From Planctomycetota bacterium (GTDB lineage Bacteria > Planctomycetota > Planctomycetia > Gemmatales > Gemmataceae), in the NCBI GenBank assembly GCA_021413735.1, contig JAIOPV010000127.1, positions 19,947-83,946 of the forward strand: a DNA stretch of 64,000 bases, read 5' to 3'. Below, piece by piece: positions 25,502 through 33,551 of this stretch (positions within the stretch are counted from its first letter, which is position 1; each line of letters opens with the position of its first letter). The notes beneath the pieces are model-generated. The model ran no database searches, had not been told where the DNA came from, and was given only the letters and a program-made list of their open reading frames with translations. The position numbers and the translations under genes are program-made.

Positions 25502-27235
25502 ATGAGCGATGCAGGACGCAAATGGTGGTTGCGAACAGTGGCCGCCGTGATCGGCGGTGGTGGCACCCTGACCGGCGCGTGGGTTGGCTTCAGCCGCTCC
25601 GCTGTCGCCGATCAGAACCCACCGTTGACGCAGGTGAGTGAACAACTCACCAACGCGACTCAAATTCCGCCACCGGAACCGTTCGAGCGACCACGCGCCA
25701 TTGAAGTGGTTCCAATCAGCGCAACGGCTCCGCCCGCTCCAGGCGCATTGCCTCCTGCGGTCGAACCGGTGGTGCCGTTGATCCCGTCGGCTGGTCCCGA
25801 GATGGGCTTGCAGCCGCCAGCGAGCCTGCCGCTTCCGCCAGCGCCAAGTGCGCTGCCAGCGCCTTCCGCGATCCCGGAAGCGAAGCCGATCGTTCCAGTT
25901 GCTGCGCCGTTCCCGCCGAGCGACGTTCCACCGCTTCCTACGCCGTCGGTTCCAGCGATTCCGGCTCCTAGCGAGACGCCGAAGCCGTCTGCTATCCCGC
26001 CGCTTCCCGCAATCGAAACGCCCAAACTGCCAGCCGTGCCAGCAGCCGAGAAGCCGAAGGTGCCAGCGGTTCCCGTGACGCCTCCAGACCTTGGCGTTCC
26101 GTCGGTCGCCGTTCCAGTGCCTGTTCTTCCTGTGGAATCGGCCAAGCCCACGCTGCCCCCGGTTCCGGACCTTGGAACGCCGATTCCCACTCCGACCGGA
26201 GTTACCCCACCACCGCTACCCGCAAAGGTTACCGAACCGGTAGTTCCTTCCGGACCCGCAAAGCCTGATTCTGGCTTGCCCACTGGCAACGGAGGGATTA
26301 ACGTCAAACCAGATAAGGTGGGCGGAACGAGCAGCCCAGTGGTTCCGGTCGTGCCGAAGGTGACGGTGCCTGACCCCGTGAAGGTTCCCGATCCCTCGGA
26401 TGGCGGCTTCAAGATTCCAGCCACGCCCGTGAAGACGCCGGTCGTGCCAGCGGAACCGACGCTGATCGAACCGAAGTTGCCTTACACGATACCCGGTCCG
26501 GTCGAAGATCGCACGAAGCCTGTTGAGACTCCGCGACGAGATCCCGAGAAGAATTTCTCGCCGATCCCAAGCACCACACACGTACCGACACCTGGAGATA
26601 ACACCATGATTCCTGTGAGCCGCGCCGCAGCGGTCGCCGTTCTCGGCGGAATGCTGCTTGCACCGACCACCCCCGCACAGGCCGTCACGCCAAGCGTGCC
26701 GTTCCCAACGACTGCGATCAAGCCTGTCGTTCCCATTCAGGCGGACGACAAGAGCGAAGTCACTGAACTGAAAAAGCAACTGGAAGAGTCGAACCGCAAA
26801 CTGGCGATGATTCAGGAGCAATTGAAAGGCATCACGGAAGCGCTCAGTGGTAAAAAGGATGACAAGGGCTTTACCCTGGAGTCGGATCGAGGCATCGTCG
26901 CGGAGTTGAAGGAATTCAAGAATCGGCTCGCACAGATCGAGAAGGATCTCGCGAACTACAAGACGCAGACTTCGCTGCGGCCCGCGAACCCGGTGACACC
27001 GGTCAATCCGATTGTTGATCCGAAGGCAGGCAAGGGCACTATTCGTGTCGTGAACGAGTATCCGGTGCAGATTTCGATCGTTGTGAACGGCATGTCGTAT
27101 CGGATTGCTCCGTCGAAGACTCTCGATGTGGACGTGTCGGCTGGCGAGTTCTCGTATCAGTTGCTCGAATCGGGCGCGGCTCTGACGAAGAGCGTCATCA
27201 AGGAAAAGGAAACCGTGACGCTGCGGATCAAGTGA
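25502..27235 (+). CDS. Proline-rich secreted protein with an internal second signal-like segment
   Basis: This 577-aa protein has an N-terminal hydrophobic export segment (about residues 8-35, KWWLRTVAAVIGGGGTLTGA). A long proline/valine/alanine-rich region follows (about 45-355). At about residue 369 a second signal-peptide-like stretch begins (MIPVSRAAAVAVLGGMLLAP, then TTPAQA). After it come a coiled coil (EVTELKKQLEESNRKLAMI) and a C-terminal beta-rich domain (GTIRVVNEYPVQISIVVNG). The internal ATG at 26606 has GGAG 9 bases upstream, so it could start its own exported product of about 209 aa. The 3' end has a clear terminator. The function is unknown. Confidence 0.75.
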   Translation: MSDAGRKWWLRTVAAVIGGGGTLTGAWVGFSRSAVADQNPPLTQVSEQLTNATQIPPPEPFERPRAIEVVPISATAPPAPGALPPAVEPVVPLIPSAGPEMGLQPPASLPLPPAPSALPAPSAIPEAKPIVPVAAPFPPSDVPPLPTPSVPAIPAPSETPKPSAIPPLPAIETPKLPAVPAAEKPKVPAVPVTPPDLGVPSVAVPVPVLPVESAKPTLPPVPDLGTPIPTPTGVTPPPLPAKVTEPVVPSGPAKPDSGLPTGNGGINVKPDKVGGTSSPVVPVVPKVTVPDPVKVPDPSDGGFKIPATPVKTPVVPAEPTLIEPKLPYTIPGPVEDRTKPVETPRRDPEKNFSPIPSTTHVPTPGDNTMIPVSRAAAVAVLGGMLLAPTTPAQAVTPSVPFPTTAIKPVVPIQADDKSEVTELKKQLEESNRKLAMIQEQLKGITEALSGKKDDKGFTLESDRGIVAELKEFKNRLAQIEKDLANYKTQTSLRPANPVTPVNPIVDPKAGKGTIRVVNEYPVQISIVVNGMSYRIAPSKTLDVDVSAGEFSYQLLESGAALTKSVIKEKETVTLRIK

Positions 27236-27263
27236 GTTAGGAAGTTGAGGTTGTGTGTTGTGG

Positions 27264-27294
27264 CCGGCCTCTTGTGAGGCCGGTTTTTCTTTTT
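27264..27294 (+). terminator. Rho-independent terminator
   Basis: An 8-bp perfect stem CCGGCCTC/GAGGCCGG with a TTGT loop is followed by TTTTTCTTTTT, ending the proline-rich gene. Confidence 0.85.
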
Positions 27295-27310
27295 GTTGGA
27301 GTGGCGAACT

Positions 27311-27425
27311 CACGGGGTTTACCCCGTTGCCCCGTCGATGGCTTTCGTTACGCCACCGCTTCTTCGGGGTGGACCCAACGGGTCCGCCGATCGCGAATCG
27401 CCCCGGCGGGGCGACCGCTCAACGG
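27311..27425. repeat. GC hairpin repeat cluster
   Basis: Three stems lie in a row: ACGGGG/CCCCGT (27312-27327), GGACCC/GGGTCC (27371-27385) and TCGCCCC/GGGGCGA (27398-27414). The last two repeat the motifs found at 8244-8283. They lie just beyond the DUF1080 stop and may serve as its terminator. Confidence 0.5.
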
Positions 27426-27435
27426 GCTCTTGCAA

Positions 27436-28086
27436 TTACTTCAATTCCTTGATGTACACGTTGCGGAACTCAACGCGGATGTTGTAGCTCTGGAAGCCGA
27501 TGAAGCCCTTCTCGCGCTTCAGACCAGGGTGTTTCTCGAACTTCTTCTCGTAGTCGTCCAGATTCGCGTTCACGAGTTCCTTCTCGTTCTGCTCGACCGT
27601 GACCTTGCGACCCTTCGCGACGATCCGCACCGTGTTCCATTCACCGATCTTCTTGTTCGCAGCCGCCTTCGCCGGCTGCACATCATAGATCGAACCGGTG
27701 TGCTGGTAGTCCGCCAGTTTGCCCGGCCAACCCTCGTCGTCGATGAGTTGAATCTCCATGCCCGCATACGCGGGGTCGCCCTTCTCAGGTGTGCGAAGTG
27801 CAACGCCACTGTTGCCGGCTGCCTTGCCCCAGCGATACTCACAGCGGAACTCGAAGTCGCCGAATTCCTTGTCGGTGAGCAGGTAGCCGCCACCGCCACC
27901 CTTGCACACGATCACCCCTTCCTCAGCGGCCCACTGTTCGGCCTTGCCGGTACTTTTCCAGCCGTCCAGATTCTTGCCATTGAAGAGGGAAGTGAAACCT
28001 TCCGGTGGCTTCGCGGACTTGTCTTCGGCTTGAGCGACAACCGCACACGCGATTGCCACCACGCATACCTTGAACGCCGTTCGCAT
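27436..28086 (-). CDS. DUF1080 (3-keto-disaccharide hydrolase-like) secreted protein
   Basis: This 216-aa protein has a signal peptide (start 28086, cleavage near VAQAED). The DUF1080 concanavalin-like fold follows: GFTSLFNGKNLDGWKSTG, GGYLLTDKEFGDFEFRCEYRW, NSGVALRTP, YAGMEIQLIDDEGW and RIVAKGRKVTVEQNEKELVN. Some members of this domain hydrolyse 3-keto glycosides, and planctomycetes carry many copies. Length is typical for a single-domain member. It is divergent from panD with 85 bp between starts. Confidence 0.92.
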   Translation of the reverse strand: MRTAFKVCVVAIACAVVAQAEDKSAKPPEGFTSLFNGKNLDGWKSTGKAEQWAAEEGVIVCKGGGGGYLLTDKEFGDFEFRCEYRWGKAAGNSGVALRTPEKGDPAYAGMEIQLIDDEGWPGKLADYQHTGSIYDVQPAKAAANKKIGEWNTVRIVAKGRKVTVEQNEKELVNANLDDYEKKFEKHPGLKREKGFIGFQSYNIRVEFRNVYIKELK

Positions 28087-28171
28087 GAGAGATGTTCCTT
28101 TGGGGTGGGGGTCTGCCCAACATCTTAGCCCGGCACCGTAGAATGTCATGGATTACCATTTGGAGGGTTCG

Positions 28172-28522
28172 ATGCTTCGCCACATGATGAAGTCGAAGAT
28201 TCACCGCGCGACCGTGACCGCGGCCGAATTGCACTACGAGGGAAGTCTCACGGTCGATGCCGATCTCCTCGACGCGGCCGACATCCTGCCGAACGAGCAG
28301 ATTCACGTTTGGGATGTGACCAACGGCACCCGCCTCACGACCTACGCACTCGCCGGGAAACGCGGCAGCGGCGAAGTCTGCGTGAACGGTGCGGGAGCGC
28401 ATCTCATTCGACCCGGCGACATCATCATCATTGCTACGTTCGCCGAGTTTGAGACCGAGGAAGCGCGTGCGTACAAGCCCACGGTGGTCTTGATGGGCGA
28501 AGGCAACCGACGCAAGGGGTAA
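28172..28522 (+). CDS. panD: Aspartate 1-decarboxylase
   Basis: PanD makes beta-alanine for pantothenate and CoA. The 116-aa proenzyme begins [16 protein letters not shown] and self-cleaves between Gly and Ser in [13 protein letters not shown] (about G24/S25) to form the pyruvoyl group. The [20 protein letters not shown] and [15 protein letters not shown] segments are conserved. The start at 28172 follows GGAGGG; an earlier ATG at 28148 adds eight residues. The gene is first in a tight operon, with moeA 4 bp downstream. Confidence 0.96.
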   Translation: MLRHMMKSKIHRATVTAAELHYEGSLTVDADLLDAADILPNEQIHVWDVTNGTRLTTYALAGKRGSGEVCVNGAGAHLIRPGDIIIIATFAEFETEEARAYKPTVVLMGEGNRRKG

Positions 28523-28526
28523 TGCG

Positions 28527-29735
28527 ATGCTCGAAGTTGCGGACGCACTCGCCGAAGTCCTCGCTCGCGTTAGGCCACTCAGGCCCGGAACGCAGCGGCT
28601 TTCCACAGCCGTGCTCGGTCGTGTGCTGGCCGAAGACATCCGTGCCGATGCCGATTCGCCACCGTTCCCCAAGTCGCTGCGTGATGGGTACGCTGTTCGT
28701 GCTACTGATTGTGCTTCGCGACATGCCGAACTGCGAGTCGTTTCCGAAATCGCGGCTGGCGTGGTGCCGACGACTCCGATTCACGCTGGTGAGTGTGCCC
28801 GCATCTTCACGGGCGCGCCGATACCTGAAGGTGCCGACGCCGTTGTCATGCAGGAAGACACGCGATCGGTCAACGAGAAGCGTGTGCAAATCACCGATGA
28901 GCGAGTGAAGCCGGGGCAGTGGGTGTTCGCTCGCGGAACCGAGATGCGAGCCGGTGAAGTTGTGCTTGCAACCGGAACTGTCCTGAATCCTGCGGCGCTC
29001 GGCGTGCTGGCCGGGTTGGGTATCGTTGAAGCGAAGCTGTTTCTCGCTCCGCGTGCGTTCGTGCTTCCGACGGGAAACGAACTCGTCGAACCTGGCCAAC
29101 CCCTGAAGCCTGGCCAGATTCGCAATTCCAACGGCCCGATGCTCGCGGCTCAGGTTGTGCGTGCTGGCGGCGTCGCCACGCAAAAAGGCATCGCACCCGA
29201 CACCGTGGAACAACTCCTCGAACTGATCGGCAACGAACTCGACGGCTCCGATGTGCTGCTCCTCGCGGGCGGCGTCTCGGTCGGTAAGTACGACCTCGTG
29301 CCTGCCGTGTTGGAAGAACTCGGCGTTGCGATTCACTTTCGACAAGTTCGGTTGAAACCCGGCAAGCCGCTGCTATTCGGCACGAAGGGCAACACGCTCG
29401 TGTTCGGCTTGCCGGGTAATCCCGTGAGCGCTGCGGTGTGCTTTGAGCTGTTCGTGCGGCCCGCGCTGCGTGTGCTTGCTGGTCACGCGAACCCCGGACC
29501 AGTCACCACGATGTTGCCGTTGGAAGAGAGCATCGCGGAAGTGAATGACCGCCCAACGTATCGGCCTGCGAAGCTCGAACTCGGTGCGGCGGGCTACTCG
29601 GTGCGGCCGTTGCCGTGGCTCGGTGCGCCGGATTTGCGCGGCCTTCAGCGTGCAGATGCTCTGCTCGTGTTGCCACCGGGCGAAACCCGCCTCGACGCTG
29701 GGATGCTTGCGAATGTAATCTTGTTGCCTGAGTAG
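28527..29735 (+). CDS. moeA: Molybdopterin molybdenumtransferase
   Basis: MoeA inserts molybdenum into adenylylated molybdopterin. The 402-aa protein has the four-domain MoeA layout: PPFPKSLRDGYAVRATD near the start (in place of the more common S-x-x-D-G-Y-A), IFTGAPIPEGADAVVMQED, the MoCF-like core (PTGNELVEPG, IRNSNGPMLAAQVV, LLLAGGVSVGKYDLV, RQVRLKPGKPLLFG, GLPGNPVSAAVCFE), and a C-terminal beta domain. Length is normal. It begins 4 bp after panD and is followed by lnt, a combination that suggests only co-transcription, not a common pathway. Confidence 0.95.
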   Translation: MLEVADALAEVLARVRPLRPGTQRLSTAVLGRVLAEDIRADADSPPFPKSLRDGYAVRATDCASRHAELRVVSEIAAGVVPTTPIHAGECARIFTGAPIPEGADAVVMQEDTRSVNEKRVQITDERVKPGQWVFARGTEMRAGEVVLATGTVLNPAALGVLAGLGIVEAKLFLAPRAFVLPTGNELVEPGQPLKPGQIRNSNGPMLAAQVVRAGGVATQKGIAPDTVEQLLELIGNELDGSDVLLLAGGVSVGKYDLVPAVLEELGVAIHFRQVRLKPGKPLLFGTKGNTLVFGLPGNPVSAAVCFELFVRPALRVLAGHANPGPVTTMLPLEESIAEVNDRPTYRPAKLELGAAGYSVRPLPWLGAPDLRGLQRADALLVLPPGETRLDAGMLANVILLPE

Positions 29736-29767
29736 CGACGATCCGACGGTTTACGGAAGGACTCCTG

Positions 29768-30430
29768 ATGCCTCGCGTGTTCCTGCCGGCCATTCTGTCT
29801 GGCGTACTGCTCTGGACAGCGTTCTTCCCGCTAAACCTCGGGCCGGTCGGCTTTTTCGCGCTCGTGCCGTGGTTATCGCTCGTTCGCACCGACACATCCC
29901 GACGACGACGCTACGCTGCCGCGTATCTCGGTGGCGTCGTATTCTTCGCACTCGCCACGAACTGGGTTCGCGTCGCGCATCCGATGATGGTGATGTCGTG
30001 GATAGGCCTCAGCGTCGTGATGCCAATTACGTGGGTGCTGGCGCTCGATTTCATCCGTAGACTCGACCGCCTCGGAGTACCGTTGGCGCTCGCGGTGCCG
30101 GTCGGGTGGGTCGCTCTCGAATACGCCCGGATGCACTTCCCGACGGGCTTCGGTTTCCTGCGACCGCTCGGCCTTCAGCACATGATCGGCTTCGGCTGGT
30201 ACTTCCTCGGCTACACACAACATGCGTTCTCGCCGCTGATCCAGATTGCGGACCTCGGCGGCGTGTATGCGGTGTCGTTCGTGGTTGCGGCCGTGAATGG
30301 AGCGATTGCCGAATGGGTTTATCGGTCACGCAAAGAACCTAACCCCCCAACCCCCTTCTGTTCGCTAGCTCTATTGGCTACGGCTTCGTGCGACTGGCGC
30401 ATCCCGAATTCACGCCTGGGCCGCGTGTGA
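29768..30430 (+). CDS. lnt: Apolipoprotein N-acyltransferase, N-terminal membrane part (frameshifted)
   Basis: The first reading frame of a split lnt encodes 220 aa. It carries the membrane part of Lnt: several hydrophobic segments (PAILSGVLLWTAFFPLNLGP, FFALVPWLSLV, AYLGGVVFFALATNWV, MVMSWIGLSVVMPITWVLAL) and the conserved WVALEYARMHFPTGFGF. Lnt adds the third acyl chain to lipoproteins. After residue 191 the frame enters AACCCCCCAACCCCC and becomes nonsense (ending SRLGRV). A -1 shift there joins it to the downstream frame carrying the nitrilase-like domain. Confidence 0.85.
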   Translation: MPRVFLPAILSGVLLWTAFFPLNLGPVGFFALVPWLSLVRTDTSRRRRYAAAYLGGVVFFALATNWVRVAHPMMVMSWIGLSVVMPITWVLALDFIRRLDRLGVPLALAVPVGWVALEYARMHFPTGFGFLRPLGLQHMIGFGWYFLGYTQHAFSPLIQIADLGGVYAVSFVVAAVNGAIAEWVYRSRKEPNPPTPFCSLALLATASCDWRIPNSRLGRV

Positions 30431-31362
30431 CAGCCATTCAGGGAAGCATTCCGCAGAACGAGAAGATGCTCAAAGGCGATTCCCTCATCGACACCTATTT
30501 CGGCTGGCACAAGGAAGCGCTCAACTCAACCCTGCCACCCGATCTGATCGTCTGGCCTGAGACCTGCTTCCCCGAGGACTGGTACGAGGTCGCTCCCGGA
30601 GAGACCCCTTCAGCTGACTTCGGAAGTACCACCACCAAACACCAGCGATTTTTCGGCCGCCTCCGACTCGGTGCCCCCACGCTGCTCGGACTAAATGGAA
30701 GAGAGTGGCAGGGCGGTCGGGATCGAAAATACAACTCGGCGTTGCTGCTCGACACCGAGGGCCACAAGGTCGGACGCTACGACAAAATGCACCTCGTCCC
30801 GTTCGGCGAATACGTTCCGCTCGGCGAAGTGCTGCCGTTCATGTCGGTGTTCACGCCGTACAAGCACGACTACGCCTGCCGACCCGGACAGCACTGGACT
30901 CGCTTCCCACTCACGACCGCCGAAGGCAAGTCGTACACATTCGGCTGCCTGATTTGCTACGAGGACTCCGATTCCTACTTGGCACGCCAGTATGTCGCCA
31001 CGGAGCCGGTCGATTTCATCGTGAACATCTCGAACGATGGCTGGTTCGACGGCACCGAGGAACACGAACAACATCTCGCCATCTGCCGCTTCCGTGCGAT
31101 TGAAGCGAGGCGGGCGGTGGTGCGAGCGGTGAACATGGGCATCTCGGGCTTCATCAACTCCGACGGGCAAGTGATCGCGATTCCGAGAGCAACATGGTCC
31201 GAGTCGAAGAAGATTGCAGACATCGTGACCGCCGTGGTGCCGATCGACAATCGCAGTTCGTGGTATGCGACACTCGGCGACGCGGTGCCGGCTGTGTGCT
31301 GGCTTGTGGTGATTGTCAGCGGCGTGCTCGCGTGGCGAAAGAAACCCGCGACGGGCGTGTGA
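30388..31362 (+). CDS. lnt: Apolipoprotein N-acyltransferase, C-terminal catalytic part (frameshifted)
   Basis: This frame holds the carbon-nitrogen hydrolase domain of Lnt (at least 324 aa from GTG 30388). The frame is open from 30343, and its upstream residues (NPLLFASSIGYGFVRLAHPEF, written here in part) fit Lnt. The catalytic triad is present: Glu in LIVWPETCF, Lys in RYDKMHLVPFGEYVPLG, Cys in GCLICYEDS. NISNDGWFDGTEEHEQHL is also typical, and a C-terminal membrane segment follows. All active-site parts are intact, so a functional full-length enzyme would need only one base restored, or a -1 slip, at the C tract. Confidence 0.85.
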   Translation: MRLAHPEFTPGPRVTAIQGSIPQNEKMLKGDSLIDTYFGWHKEALNSTLPPDLIVWPETCFPEDWYEVAPGETPSADFGSTTTKHQRFFGRLRLGAPTLLGLNGREWQGGRDRKYNSALLLDTEGHKVGRYDKMHLVPFGEYVPLGEVLPFMSVFTPYKHDYACRPGQHWTRFPLTTAEGKSYTFGCLICYEDSDSYLARQYVATEPVDFIVNISNDGWFDGTEEHEQHLAICRFRAIEARRAVVRAVNMGISGFINSDGQVIAIPRATWSESKKIADIVTAVVPIDNRSSWYATLGDAVPAVCWLVVIVSGVLAWRKKPATGV

Positions 31363-31382
31363 TTCCGCTTGGAAACCATAAC

Positions 31383-32225
31383 ATGGGACAACCCGCGTTG
31401 CCGAAACGTTCGTGGCCGAATCGCATCGGGCGGTTCGCGCTGCGCTGGACCGTGTTCTATTTCGGGATTGTCCTTGTGCTCTGGCTCCTCGAACGTCACC
31501 TGGTTTTTCGTCCCAGTTCCGCTGCCAAGGCGTGGGAACCACCCGTCGATGCACGAACCAAAGATCTCGAGTTCACTTCGAGCGACGGCACGAAGATTCA
31601 TGCGTGGTGGCTGCCAGGTGACGAGCCGTCGGCGGGTGCGTTGCTGCTTTCATGCGGAAACGGCGGCAACCTCTCGCATCGCGGATTGCTCGCGGCCGAC
31701 TTGCGACGAACGCTTGGCGTCGGCGTGTTGGTGTACGACTACCCCGGTTACGGCAAGAACGAAGGCAGGCCGACCGAGGCCGGCTGTTATGCTGCTGGCG
31801 ATGCCGCTTATCACTTCTTGACCGACACCGCGAAGATCCCGTCGAACCGCATCATCTTGATGGGCGAATCGCTCGGCGGCGGCACAGCGGTTGAACTCGC
31901 CACGCGGTACGATCACCGTGCATTGGTGCTGCTGTACACGTTCACATCGTTGCCCGCTGCAGCGAAGTTTCATTTCCGCTGGCTACCAACCCACACCCTG
32001 ATGTCGACACGGTTCGACAACATCTCGAAGTTGCCTCGCTGTCCGCGGCCGGTGTTTATCGTTCACGGCACTGCTGATGAAGTGGTTCCGTTCTCGCACG
32101 GTGAAGCGTTGTATGCAGCGGCGAATGAGCCGAAGGAGTTCGTTCGCGTCGAGGGCGGCAATCACGGCATGGCGGTTTGCGAGGCGATGTACGCGCCGCT
32201 CGCGAAATTCTTGGAAGGCAAGTGA
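31383..32225 (+). CDS. Membrane-anchored alpha/beta hydrolase
   Basis: The 280-aa protein has one N-terminal membrane segment (WTVFYFGIVLVLWLLER). An alpha/beta-hydrolase domain of the BEM46/'abhydrolase 12' type follows. The nucleophile elbow is GESLGGG, the acid is probably the Asp in VHGTADEVVP, and the His is in EGGNHGMA. The oxyanion region is CGNGGNLSHR. It starts 20 bp after lnt and is last in the panD operon. Serine esterase activity is likely; the substrate is unknown. Confidence 0.88.
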   Translation: MGQPALPKRSWPNRIGRFALRWTVFYFGIVLVLWLLERHLVFRPSSAAKAWEPPVDARTKDLEFTSSDGTKIHAWWLPGDEPSAGALLLSCGNGGNLSHRGLLAADLRRTLGVGVLVYDYPGYGKNEGRPTEAGCYAAGDAAYHFLTDTAKIPSNRIILMGESLGGGTAVELATRYDHRALVLLYTFTSLPAAAKFHFRWLPTHTLMSTRFDNISKLPRCPRPVFIVHGTADEVVPFSHGEALYAAANEPKEFVRVEGGNHGMAVCEAMYAPLAKFLEGK

Positions 32226-32379
32226 GTCGGAAGGCTGATTGTTGGCTGTGAAGGGGAAGGATGTGGTTGCTGCGTTTCTCATCGTGTCCAGGTGACCTGC
32301 CCACCCATCCCTGGACCCGATTTACCTGTCTGGAAGAAATACCATCAGAACATCATCCGCGGCCCATTTCAAATAAAGC

Positions 32380-32409
32380 AACCCCGCAAGTGCTGTTTCT
32401 TGCGGGGTT
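32380..32409 (-). terminator. Hairpin in the 330-bp gap after the hydrolase
   Basis: An 11-bp perfect stem (AACCCCGCAAG/CTTGCGGGGTT) has an 8-nt loop. On the minus strand it is followed by a T-rich stretch, so it probably ends the minus-strand transcript from 32556-32987. The rest of 32226-32555 shows no gene. Confidence 0.5.
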
Positions 32410-32555
32410 AAGATCTTCGCGTGGCAGATACTCAAGACTCCTGACGACCGATTCACAGACACGTTCCTGATCGTCACGTCGACATCACCATCCGCGACCG
32501 TCAAACCGCGAGAGAAAAGCGACGCGGGTGGTTCTTGAGTTCGGGTGCAGCCAAT

Positions 32556-32987
32556 TTATCGCAGACGGCCGCGCGCGAGCCACAACTCGGCCTGGGCACG
32601 GTAGTACCGCCCAGCAGCCGCATCCGCTTCACGCACCTGCCCCGCCTTGACCATCGCGGCTGTTGATTTCTCCACGTCCTTCATCCGGTCGAAGTGAGTC
32701 TTGAAGGCTGTCGTCCGGGTAGCCGCGTCTCCTGCCATCTCGAGTTCGGCCTCCAACCACCTGCTCGACCACTGGTACAAATCCTCGAACGCAACACTCT
32801 GGCCGTTCTTGTACCGGGCCAGGTCCTGCTCGAATACTTTCCGGGCGTCATCCAGCATCGCCTTCTTGAGTGGTGCCTCGCCATCACCCGGCTTTGGGGG
32901 GATGACCAGCCGCAAGTCCAACAGAGACGAGAAGGGACTGCAATCACTCTGGCGGTGAGGATTTCTCAAGTTCGACGGGGACTTCAT
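32556..32987 (-). CDS. Efflux-associated small protein of unknown function
   Basis: This frame encodes up to 143 aa; the true start is uncertain because ATG 32987 overlaps the adaptor remnant by about 44 bp. The clear part begins at LDLRLVIPPKPGDGEAPLKK. It is helical and charged, with VFEQDLARYKNGQSVAFEDL, WSSRWLEAELEMAG and VKAGQVREADAAAGRYYR. Similar C-terminal modules follow TolC or adaptor genes in planctomycetes, from memory; no function is assigned. It lies directly downstream of a degenerate RND adaptor fragment, so it may have belonged to a lost efflux operon. Confidence 0.6.
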   Translation of the reverse strand: MKSPSNLRNPHRQSDCSPFSSLLDLRLVIPPKPGDGEAPLKKAMLDDARKVFEQDLARYKNGQSVAFEDLYQWSSRWLEAELEMAGDAATRTTAFKTHFDRMKDVEKSTAAMVKAGQVREADAAAGRYYRAQAELWLARGRLR

Positions 32988-33125
32988 TCCCTTGGAGAAG
33001 TCCCATCACGTTGACGGCGACGCGGTCCTCCAAAGTCAAACCGGAGAGGACTTCGGTCTCCTTTGCGTCTTTGTCGCTGACCGGAATCCAGGTCAATCGG
33101 GCCTTGCCGTCGCATGGCGCGACCC
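32944..33125 (-). pseudogene. Remnant of an RND efflux adaptor C terminus
   Basis: Read on the minus strand, this segment encodes DGKARLTWIPVSDKD, then AKETEVLSGLTLEDRV and LLQGNEVPVELEKSS before a stop at 32944-32946. This is the typical last beta domain of HlyD/AcrA-type adaptors. Upstream the frame stays open for about 65 codons, but the residues no longer match an adaptor, and no start with a ribosome site was found. The HlyD core and coiled coil are absent. It is read as the tail of a deleted adaptor gene. Confidence 0.6.
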
Positions 33126-33551
33126 GGCGTGCAAGGCGATCCCGAAGGTGCTTCCGAGCCGTGTGAACCGATTGGAGATTGTCCCAGCGACCATGATAAC
33201 AGGCGACTCGGCTTCCTTGCCCGCCATTTCTTTCCAGACGGTTCGTTGACAGCGCTGCCGTTTCGGACTGTTGGCCCGGAGGCGAAGTGCCGCCAGCTCC
33301 AAACGCAATGACGTCACACGGTCAAAGGGATGCGGGCTCTCGCGGCCTGAAATCGGTCAGCGAGGTGCGAGGATCACCACGATGGCGGAAAATGTCGCGA
33401 ATTCGGGCCAAGAAACTGATTCCTGGGACAGTGGATGTCGATCAACTCAGGCATCTTTCCGAATTTGCTGATTCTGCGGCCTGTATCGGTCCGATCACAT
33501 TTCCGGGGGTGTCTTCACCCAACAGATCGTCGCGAGTTGCAAGCGGAGGAT

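Noticed and set aside
30343..30355. Programmed -1 frameshift in lnt as the main explanation
   Set aside because: The heptamer is in phase, but no stimulatory hairpin or pseudoknot was seen after it, and homopolymer deletion is simpler; kept only as an alternative.
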